Shown here piece after piece: positions 54,961 through 64,000 of a stretch of DNA of 64,000 nucleotides. Below the pieces are notes generated by a model. That model saw only the letters and a list, made by a program, of their open reading frames with translations, was not told the origin of the DNA and ran no database searches. How positions within the stretch are numbered: the first letter of the stretch is position 1; the number at the start of each line of letters is the position of its first letter. This DNA is from Lophius americanus (Eukaryota; Chordata; Actinopteri; Lophiiformes; Lophiidae), in NCBI GenBank assembly GCA_037951165.1, contig JBBDHG010000097.1, positions 3,503,501 through 3,567,500 of the forward strand, written 5' to 3'. Position numbers and translations under genes: made by a program.

Positions 54961-55459
54961 CACTGAGGCGGTGGATACGCCCATGGCAAGCGGTGAGTGA
55001 TTATGACGCCACAAAGTCTAAGTCGCTATAGGACAAGCCTTTTGTCAATCATAGCCGAGCCCGCCACATCAGTTGAATGAATTTGCCTAGCTTGGCTGAT
55101 GCAATGTGAAACAAGCCGACGTCCATGCATATATTCATATTTGTTTAATAAAAAACAAACTGCAATGCAGTATATATCAGATGTATGACTTTGCCTACCG
55201 TGGCTGATGCAATGCAAAACAAGCCGGCGTATTTTTTATTTAAAAAAAAAGCTGTGCAGTAATTAGTTAATAGAAAATATATTAAACATTCAGTTAAATT
55301 AGACACTTACACCTGGATATTTTTTTTAATTGTAACTAATGGGCTTTTAGTTGTGTTTCAATGCCACGCAGTAGCGGAACTCTTCTTTCCTCTGTTTCCT
55401 TAAGGACACCTTTTCGGGTGGGAACAGTCACGCGCAGCTTCAGTTTACACTAGTGCACC
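54961..55459. promoter_or_regulatory. Probable bidirectional aars1/exosc6 promoter region
   Basis: About 500 bp separate the inferred aars1 first exon (-) from the exosc6 ATG (+), a head-to-head pair of housekeeping genes. Next to exosc6 there is a CGGAA ETS-like site and a pyrimidine-rich stretch (CTCTTCTTTCCTCTGTTTCC at about 55,380). No TATA box is evident on either side. The interval also holds a tandem duplication with 108-bp period: TTGCCTAGCTTGGCTGATGC at 55,083 and TTGCCTACCGTGGCTGATGC at 55,191. Confidence 0.55.
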
Positions 55460-57919
55460 ATGCCGACTGATACTAAACGTGTCCGCGGCCCTGAGGTTTC
55501 CCAAAGTCCCTCTCTGTTCGTGTGTAAACCAGCGGAAAGCTTCTCTCAGCAATGCCCCAGAGCAGACGGTCGGCAGCGGGACCAGGTGGACGTCCGGCCC
55601 GTGTTTGTGCGCTGCGGGCTGGTGAGCCAGGCTAAAGGCTCCGCTTACATAGAGGCAGGAGACACCAAGGTGATGTGTTGCGTTTATGGACCGAGAGAGA
55701 CGGAGCGAAAAGATGAGACCGACATGAAATGTGGAAGGTTTGGGTTGTTTTTTCTTTTCGTAGTTTTACCTATTTGTAAAATAACACCAGTAAGAAACAA
55801 TGAGCAATAGATCAATTTGTAACAGTGGCAATGTGGTAATTCTCCATGGAATAATGCAAAGACACATCAAAACAACAGTTACACGTCCCTGAGCCAGCAA
55901 GTCATATGACAAAGACGTTAAACCCATATCATAAAGACATCAAATCACACGTTGCAAAGACGTCAGTTCATATATCACTAAGACATCAAAGCCTTCAAAT
56001 TACCTGTCATGGAGACATCAAGTCACAATGTCAGACATCGAAGCCATCAGGTTAGATGCCACAATGAAATACTTATGTACTAGACATCACGGTGTTAATT
56101 CCATTGCACATGGTCCATTCTGCCCCAAACTTAACCCATTTTTTCAACTTCTGTTGTAGTTGCTTTAACACGACTACTACTTTTACTAATATTTCTATAC
56201 CTACTAGATTCAGTGTAAGCCTTATCCACTCTTCTTTCTGAATTTTCATATGTCTTGATGTCAAAGTTCTAGGGGGCAAGAGCAGTTAAAGCACATCCTC
56301 ATGAGTAGGTCAAGAGAACCTGTGTGATCCAACACAGTGCATGCATTTAACTAGAACATAGGTTTCATTCACGGCAAGTAATTCATGGATACAGTATAAG
56401 GATGTACACTCACTCATTTATTCACACATAAACACACACTAACAATATGGCTTTTTATACTTCCCAACATCATCATATTTTACAGATCTATATACCACTT
56501 ACTACCCGCTTGAGGTCCCAGATCTGGGGTTTTCCGCATTATGATCCTCAGGACTTTGGGGATGGATGTTGAGAATTCTCAAAATTACTGTTCTCTACCG
56601 TCCTTTTTTGAATTCATCAACGTCTTGTGGTTTTATCGTTCCAAAACCTCATTGTGAATTTTCCACTTCTGACACTCACTCTGTAGATATTTTCCCCTCC
56701 TTCCTAGATCAGCATTCCTTCTTGCCCTGTATTCTCTTTGCCTCCGTTTCTGCAATTATGTAGTCTGAAAATATTGAACATTAGATAATTAAGTCCACAT
56801 CAATGACAACAACTGAATCAGAATCAATCACAGTATATCAATCTTTCAACCCTGTCACAGCAATGCAACCCTGTCACATTAAAAGAAATGAGATGGGGTG
56901 GAATTTGACAGAGATGAAGTTTTTGACTAATAGCTTCAAAAACGTAATTTTTATCTAAGATGCTAGCGATTGCATAAAGCACATTATGAAATGGTATTAC
57001 TTTTTCACGCTTTTGTTTAATTTCTATTAAAAAGTTCTCTGCTATCATAAATCAAACATGAACTGATGAGCCTAACAAATCTGTATCTGACAATAAAAAC
57101 AATGACGTTTTGGTCGTTGGGTTTCTCTGCAGGAAGTTCTTCAAAAGAGTTGTGTGATCTCTCCTTTTTTTTGATCAGTTTAGTAATGACCTTTGATTAA
57201 AACTCTGTAAAGTAAAGATTCACTTGACTTAAGTTTCACAATCAGGCACACCTTAAAATTTCTTGATAATTTTCTGTAGTTAAGAAAAAATCTTTGAATG
57301 ACCCTTGCTGGTTCTACTTCGTATGAATAGACTATGACTATGATTCATACGTTTCTTCCTCCGTCTGTCCAGGTTGACGACTGATATGCGCTTTGCTCCG
57401 TTCTCCTGTCCGGAGAGGGGATCCTGGATTCAGGGAAGCCAGGAAAAGGATCTGTCACTCATGCTGCATGAGAGCCTCCAGCCTGCCGTCTGCCTCCACA
57501 AATACCCCCGCTCACAGATTGAGGTCAACATCATGGTCCTTGAGAACAGCGGCTCGGTTTTGGCCCATGCCGTCACATGTGCCTCTCTGGCCCTTGCTGA
57601 TGCAGGGATTGAAATGTATGATCTGGTATTAGGGTGTTCCATCCGACAGGATGGCCCATCCTACGTGGTCGACCCCTCTTACGTGGAGGAAATCGGCTGC
57701 AGCTCAGTCAGCAGTGAGAACCAGGGCAGGTTGACGGTGGCGTTCCTTCCCAGCCTGAACCAGATCTCTGGACTGCAGTCAGATGGAGAAATGACTGAGG
57801 ACACTCTGACAGCCGCCTGCCGGACCTGCATTGAGGGATGCTATAAAATTTACCCGGTTATCCAAAAAGCCCTGGCCAGGGCTGCTCGTCGAGCTGCTCT
57901 GCCCCCTGCAGAGAGCTGA
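55460..57919 (+). CDS. exosc6: Exosome complex component MTR3, 2 exons
   Basis: EXOSC6/MTR3 is a catalytically inactive RNase PH-fold subunit of the hexameric ring of the RNA exosome, acting in nuclear and cytoplasmic 3'-5' RNA processing and decay. Exons 55460-55737 and 57373-57919 join in phase to 274 residues (human 272). The start MPTDTKRVRGPE aligns with human and has A at -3. Conserved segments include DVRPVFVRCGLVSQAKGSAY, EAGDTKVMCCVYGPRE, RYPRSQIEV-like HKYPRSQIEVNIMVLE, ADAGIEMYDLVLGCS and GRLTVAFLPSLNQISGL. The human gene is known as single-exon, whereas here a 1.6-kb intron splits it. The donor GTTTGG is weak and the acceptor GTCTGTCCAG is ordinary. A polyadenylation signal ATTAAA lies at about 57,997. 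Confidence 0.95.
55850..56070. repeat. Degenerate AAGACATCAAATCAC-type repeat
   Basis: In the exosc6 intron, about eight diverged units of about 25 bp around AGACATCAAATCACACGTTG recur head to tail. Nothing else is recognised in the 1.6-kb intron. Confidence 0.65.
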
Positions 57920-57996
57920 GACCCTTTTGAACTAATAGCTGATAAAGTTCATGGTCACATGTTGCACCTATTTTTCCATTGTGATTTTTTTTCTCT

Positions 57997-58002
57997 ATTA
58001 AA
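57997..58002 (+). terminator. exosc6 polyadenylation signal (ATTAAA)
   Basis: ATTAAA lies about 78 bases after the exosc6 stop codon, giving a short 3' UTR. Confidence 0.5.
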
Positions 58003-58282
58003 ATTAATCAGACTGATTTAACCGTCTTCTTATTACCTGGGGCGTGAAAGGACGCTGACAATATGTACGCACAAGAGAACACTTCAAATATATAAACAAG
58101 ATTGCTAGTCGGGATCATGTCGACTAAACGCAAAATAATCAAGCTCATTAAACATCCCAGGTGGATTAGTAAACATGTTTCTAGCATGGTGGTGCTGGAG
58201 GTTCAGGTTACTGAAATTCACATTTTTTGTGGAAAATATGATTAAACTAGGAAATGAATGTGTATCTGATTGAAACACCTGT

Positions 58283-58332
58283 GTTAACCTGGGCTGTTTC
58301 ACTGTGTGAACCTGAACTGCTGTATGAATCCT
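58283..58332 (-). repeat. Isolated copy of the 23-bp minisatellite motif
   Basis: TTTCACTGTGTGAACCTGAA is nearly the reverse complement of the motif in the 10.8-kb array. Roughly two units are present. Confidence 0.6.
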
Positions 58333-58954
58333 TAAGGCATCCAGTTGTAGTAGTTATATCGGTAAAAGTAATATTCATGTTGAAGTAACTACAATAGAAG
58401 GAGAAAAGCATGAGGTTTGGGGCGAACTGGGCCATGAACATTGGAGCTAAATTCGCAGAAGTAGTGATTTATGTGTGTCATGTAACTGTGTCATGAATTT
58501 CAGATTAAGCAACCTCCCATGTTAATGAGATTTCTTTTTCCTATTTGTGTTTTTTGTTGTTGCTTAAACTGTTTTTGTAAATTCCTACTCATATTCAGAG
58601 TAGTCCTGATCAAGCTGCACATTTTGATGTATAATTTGCATACATGCAAAGCTGTTAGACACCATACACACAGACAAATGGTCTGGAAGAATATTTAAGA
58701 ATAGATAAACTGAATAGCAGTGCATGCGACCCATGACCCAATTGTTAGAGATCAGAGGTACTGGTCATTTTACATATCCGAGTAAGAGTTGGTACCAGGT
58801 ATCTAACTGAAGTTTAATTGGTTCTTTACTCACTTTCGGAATGAAAATGGAATTTCAGTTGTAGATCACATACCCTGTTTGGCCCAATGCCACCAAAACC
58901 TGTCCCTGGATTAGTAGACGAAAATCCGTTGATGGATGGAGAAACTGATTTTTC

Positions 58955-59110
58955 TTCTTAACCGACTCAAAGTGGACTAAAAAGAGGGTTAGTCCAGAAA
59001 GCAGGTTTAGCGGAAACTCTGAGTAAATTAAGCCTAACATGGGGGAAACTAGGTTAGGAGCGAGGTGAGTCGGTTAACATGATAACTTACTCAGAACCTA
59101 ACCTGCTCGC
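58955..59110. repeat. Interleaved inverted repeats
   Basis: Three inverted pairs are visible: TTAACCGACTCA 58,958 with 59,066; AGCAGGTT 59,000 with 59,100; TCTGAGTAA 59,018 with 59,087. It looks like a small rearranged foldback element; the family is not known to me. Confidence 0.6.
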
Positions 59111-60054
59111 TGGCAGGTGGTCTTCATCAAACCCTGAGGATGCTCCTGACTCTTCGTCCTTCAGAGCCTGAAGCGGAGGTGTAAGACATGTGTTCGTCTC
59201 CAATTTGTCATATTATAGATTTACATCAGGAGAGGACTGAGACACTCAGATTAAACCTGCTTTCCTTCCATAGTTTATCAGAATGTTGTTCTTCACCCGT
59301 ACATCTCAAACATCTCAAGTCTTTGTGTTTTTTGCGCTCAGTTTTTTTTCTTTTAGAAGGAAGCTTCAGTGACCGAAGTTCTAAATGGAACATCATTAAT
59401 AATTATAATTAATAACATTAATATTTAGTATTAAAGCTACTCAAAGTAGCCACTGACTGATGTCATAAATATATTTCAAACCAAAGTAACGTATAATCAT
59501 GAACCTGTATGCCATCCATCAAGTTTATTCAAGGCGGGGTTCATAATGGCAGGATCCCAGTGGGGTGAGGGGATTCCGAAGCCTTCCCAGATTAAATATT
59601 TAATTCCCCCAGTGAGATCAATGCCCACCCAGGATTAACTCTGAATTTGTGTTTCATCCTCAACTGCTTTAACGTGCGCTCAGCGCTCATGAATGAAAAA
59701 TGAAAATATGTTCAATGTCATTCCATCACTTTTTCACCTGCAACAGTCAGAAAAAAATGTACCGTGGGGAAGAAATCCTTTTTCTTCGTCCATGTCCTCT
59801 CCCACACTTCCTTTACATCTATCCACAGTATCAGCACCAACCAGCAGGTGGCAGCAGTTTGGGATTGCAGTGGCTAGTCAGCCTTATTTGTAGAATGAGA
59901 AACGTTCATTATGTCTGTAATTAAAAAAATAAATTATTTAGCATTTATTGAAATAACTTGAACAAGATGAGCAGTTCGATGGATATTTGAAGAATATATA
60001 AACTTCTCCGTCGCTCCAGAAGAATGGCTGTCATTGCTTACGGCACATTTTAAC

Positions 60055-60285
60055 TTTCTGTGGCGTCACATAGCGCATGCGCACTGATGCACAGCTCGCT
60101 GATATTTGGATAAAACGTAGAATTATACCAGCATTTCGACATTTATAAATGTCTCACAATTCTCGTAATATGAGAAAAAATATTTATCAGTTCTCAATAC
60201 GGGATGCTGGTACATTTATACGTTTTATCCTGACTTCGGCCAGCCGCGGATTATTACGCATGCGCCGAATTACGTCATAGAAAAT
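60055..60285. mobile_element. Foldback MITE-like element
   Basis: The outer arms read TTTCTGTGGCGTCACATAGC and, inverted from the right end, TTTCTATGACGTAATTCGGC. Inner arms GGATAAAACGTA at 60,108 pair with TACGTTTTATCC at 60,219. A perfect 16-bp palindrome sits near the middle (60,138-60,153). There is no coding capacity. The class cannot be told without a search. Confidence 0.75.
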
Positions 60286-60289
60286 GAAA

Positions 60290-62600
60290 CACACTGGCAA
60301 CGGCAGAGTCAATATATTATTCATAAGAGAACTATTGTCTCTGCATCCATTAATTCGGCTTGAATAGAATAGAATAGACACTTCTCATTTTGGAGTAAAA
60401 ATATGTATAAATTTTTCAAACAAGTTGCCAAGACAATGAACACCTTCTCCCAAAATAGGGTTTTAGAAACGAATGAAATGTAATGTTCTAAAAATGTTAC
60501 AGAAAAAGCTTCCGATCATGTGATAAACAACCTTTTTTAATGATGCCCCCTAAAGGAACATCCCATAGAAATAGATTAATTAACGTTCGACAAATTTTTT
60601 TATGCAAAATTATTAATTATTTAATCCCAAAGAACATTAAAATTAAAAATAAAACAACAATTAAGGCTCTGAATATATGTTTTTTCCTCTGGGCATCATA
60701 TTGGTACACATTCAGGGGAAGCCAGCCAGCCAGCCACACTGAAAAAAAAAAAGTGCTGCTAGTTTTTATCTGTACAACAACATGATGTTTTGTTGTTGCA
60801 GTTGCTGTTGTTTTTCTATTTTTGCTTGAGCGCATGTGATTCAGTCATAAGCCGATTCTGTCTTTATTTCTTCTTTTATTTCTCCATCACGTCCCGTCAC
60901 TTGGCAGGTGGTGGTTTTTTTGTTTTCCTCAAAATATCCACAGCTTTAGGCCAGATGAAGTGATCACAGGGTCGGCAGCCCTGACGTCTTCTTTCATGCT
61001 TTATTATATTATATATTATATTATAACTCCCTTTAAATACTCGTACGTACGTGTATCACACCAGATTCCCCTCCGTGACGACCCTTTATGTGAGCTCATG
61101 TCTGAAGTCGACTGTGACATAACTTCCACTTGCAAACAATAAAAAGCCTCCTCCTATGGTGGACATATTAGATATGTGCGCCCGTGTGAGCCTGTGCGTG
61201 TATGTGTGTGTGTGTGTGTGTTACTGCGCGGTTAGTCACCGCCCATCACTGTGTTACTGATGACACCTCTGTGTGATTGAGTCTGAGGTCGGTCAGAGAC
61301 CTGGTTTTCCAGAAACATGACCATCCCAGCATTCCACAGCTCAGCATCACACGGATAGAATCCTTGTATTCCAGTAAGGCACATATTTAGTCTGCAGAAT
61401 GTTTACTCTTACCACGTCCCATCGAGGATTTGTGACAGGAAATCTCTTCTGGCACAGTCAGCAATACAAAATGCATGTAGGTGTCTCACACATCTAAAAA
61501 AGAATGCAGGTACTATTTTACGTTTGGACCCCAACTGTGATGTATTTATACGTGTAATATAATAAGTTATCCCCCACACAGATTTTCTGTTTGTTAATAA
61601 GAAGAATATTAGAGTTATGTTGTTATTATAACATGAATACAGTTTCAGGACAAGATGACGTCCCACAGCAAAATACCCTCATAAATGAGGTAGGGAACGC
61701 TGTCTGTCTCTCTCTCTTAATATTTCATCTTTATATATCCGTATTTTCAACTCTATCCCTCTCTATCACCTTATCTCTATCATCATATCTTTATCCCTCC
61801 GTCATTTTCTCTCTATAATGATCTTTCTATCTCTATCCCTCTTTCAGTATATATTTATATTATCGTTCTATCTCTACCCCTCCATCACTATTTCTTCATA
61901 TTATCATTCTATTTCTATCCCTCTTTCAGTATTTCTTTATAACTATCTTTCTATCTCTAGCCCTATGTCACGCTGTCTAAAATGAGTTCTGATTAGATAT
62001 ATCTCAGATCACATTCATCTTTCAACTTCAGTTCTGCCACATACATTTTTTTCTTTTAGAGATCCAACAAGTTGAGATGAATACAGGAAGTGGGAGGGGC
62101 TTGTTTTGAAACTTACAGCCTATGGTACTGCAGTAATTGGACTTGCATACGGGGTTGTGTACAGTTTTCTTGAACACCACAGCCACATATTCTTAGAAAA
62201 CAAACATATTTTCCCCCATTTCAGCATTTTTAGAAATGTTTTATCAGCAGGCGTCTGTTGTTTTGTTTTTTTGCAAAGTGCTTAAATGCTAATATTCACT
62301 TAGCAACAGAAAGCACAGCATTCAGAGTAGTCAGAGTGATGTCTGAGAGTAACTGCTATGTGAAGACATCTATACCTTTCATTTTTCCGTTACAGTTATC
62401 TGGAATAGAAATTATGACTGGTCAAAATGTGAGTAACGAGAGAGTGAGATTTAGTTAATAAACTGCTTGCCATCCAGATTTGGTGACTCCACCGGTGAAG
62501 GGCGTCCTGTATGCTTCCAACAGCAGAATGAAGGCATGTGGCTGTGTATTCTCCGCGAAGTCATTAACAACGGCATGCCCAATCTATGGTCTGTAACTTT
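60290..62600. other. Intergenic, simple repeats only
   Basis: Contains a (TG)n run at about 61,199-61,221 and a degenerate pyrimidine-rich repeat at about 61,690-61,970 built on TCTATCTCTATCCCTCTTTC. No exon was recognised. Confidence 0.55.
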
Positions 62601-62606
62601 TTTTAA

Positions 62607-63185
62607 CTCTATTACCGTCCCTGTGGTCCCTGCTGTCCTCACTGCTGGCCTCTATTACCGTCCCTGTGGTCCCTGCTGTCCTCACTGCTGGCCTCTATTA
62701 CCGTCCCTGTGGTCCCTGCTGTCCTCACTGCTGGCCTCTATTACCGTCCTTGTGGTTCCTACTATCCTCACTGCTGGCCTCTATTACCGTCCCTGTGGTT
62801 CCTACTATCCTCACTGCTGGCCTCTATTACCGTCCCTGTGGTCCCTACTATCCTCACTGCTGGCCTCTATTACCGTCCCTGTGGTTCCTACTATCCTCAC
62901 TGCTGGCCTCTATTACCGTCCCTGTGGTCCCTGCTGTCCTCACTGCTGGCCTCTATTACCGTCCCTGTGGTCCCTGCTGTCCTCACTGCTGGCCTCTATT
63001 ACCGTCCTTGTGGTCCCTACTATCCTCACTGATGCCCCCCACTACCCTTATTGCTGGACTCTGCTATCCTCACTGATGCCCCCCACTTCCCTTATTGCTG
63101 GACTCTGCTATCCTCACTGATGCCCCCCACTTCCCTTATTGCTGGACTCTACTGTCCTCACTGCTGGCTTCTCTACAATCCCTGC
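62607..63185. repeat. 43-bp minisatellite followed by a 44-bp derivative
   Basis: About 9.5 copies of a 43-bp unit (TCTATTACCGTCCCTGTGGT plus CCTCACTGCTGGC) start at 62,607 and 62,650 and continue to about 63,015. A related 44-bp unit follows, with GATGCC at 63,031, 63,075 and 63,119. As 43 is 3n+1, the frame rotates by one each unit and all three + frames stay open, so the long open frames here are not evidence of a gene. Confidence 0.95.
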
Positions 63186-63805
63186 TGTAGCTGTCAATGC
63201 TACCAAAGTGTGGAAAAAATAATAGTATTATTCATTATATGTTATTCATTATTACCTTCATTTCTGAATAGACTGCTTAAAAAATGATGATGATGATGAG
63301 GGGAACACTTAAATCCCTCATCGGCTCTCAGGGAAAGAAGTATTAAAGTTTAAAATCAATCTTATGTACATTGTGTCATAGGTGTGAAATGTGAATAGAT
63401 CCAGATCCCAGGAGCTTAACTGACCTGGTGTTAAACTGCGATGATTAAGTGTTCATCGTTGTTTTGAGCAGCGTAGATCTATCTTCACGAGCCTCATCAC
63501 TTGACAGGCGACTCAGTGGGAAGGGCGAGTCTAGGAATATTTGATGGGGTGGCCTGGTTGGGGCACAAACTTAGCGAATGGTGGCACATTTAAATAACAA
63601 ACATAAAATAAGTAACAAAACTTTTCATTTTTGGTAAAAAGGTGTTTATAATAATCAACTTGAACGTGCAATGAAGCGGAAAATTATTTTCAGTAACTTC
63701 ATTTGTTTGGATTAGCAGGATATAAGAGCAAAATGCAAAGGCCTGCAAAACACAAAATACAATAACGCAATAAAAAAACAAACAATGGCATAGCATAGAG
63801 TAAAA

Positions 63806-63838
63806 GTTTCAGAGAAATGTATATATTTTCTCTGAAAC
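63806..63838. repeat. Perfect inverted repeat, 12-bp arms
   Basis: GTTTCAGAGAAA and its complement enclose a 9-nt AT loop, directly before the (TA)n tract. Confidence 0.9.
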
Positions 63839-63839
63839 C

Positions 63840-63975
<136 letters not shown>

Positions 63976-64000
63976 TTACAGTGTATTTATCTTAGGTTAA

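Noticed and set aside
62467..63120. 217-codon + strand open frame, with two overlapping ones
   Set aside because: It is made by a 43-bp tandem repeat with no stop in any + frame, so openness carries no coding signal.

Overview
The window is vertebrate nuclear DNA, almost certainly from a ray-finned (teleost) fish and probably an acanthomorph. Three split genes with GT-AG introns are present. The rest is a dense mix of repeat relics typical of teleosts: Rex3/RTE-like, L1-like and L2-like LINEs, Tc1-like transposons, tRNA-derived SINEs, (CA)n/(CT)n/(AT)n microsatellites and many minisatellites. I saw no bacterial genes, CRISPR array or functional tRNA/rRNA gene.

Layout. 1-17.7 kb is gene-poor and repeat-rich: a 23-bp minisatellite family, a Tc1-like relic at 4.0-5.2 kb, a 33/66-bp array open on both strands at 6.3-6.9 kb, a Rex3-like LINE nested in an older repeat at 8.9-10.5 kb, an L1-like relic at 12.0-12.9 kb, a SINE and further LINE fragments. 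18.67-27.33 kb (+) holds st3gal2, a Golgi alpha-2,3-sialyltransferase, in 7 coding exons, with a 3' UTR probably reaching about 28.7 kb. 28.7-37.1 kb is intergenic and full of transposon pieces. 37.12-52.15 kb (-) holds a complete aars1 (cytosolic alanyl-tRNA synthetase): 19 coding exons that join to 966 residues, with a probable untranslated first exon near 54.9 kb. 55.46-57.92 kb (+) holds exosc6 (RNA exosome subunit MTR3) in 2 exons giving 274 residues. aars1 and exosc6 are head to head and probably share a promoter region. 57.9-64 kb is intergenic, with a foldback element, a 43-bp minisatellite and a long (TA)n tract at the right edge.

The three genes are linked in human 16q22 too, which supports the identifications. 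They do not form a pathway: st3gal2 sialylates glycoconjugates in the Golgi, aars1 charges tRNA-Ala, and exosc6 is part of the RNA-degrading exosome.

I did not find a new multi-gene system. The observations most worth checking are: st3gal2 has GTG where its relatives have the start ATG; its 46-bp exon 5 is squeezed between a (CT)n and a (CA)n microsatellite; one 23-bp minisatellite motif recurs at five places; an array is open on both strands; and two L2-like LINE 3' ends lie inverted around aars1.
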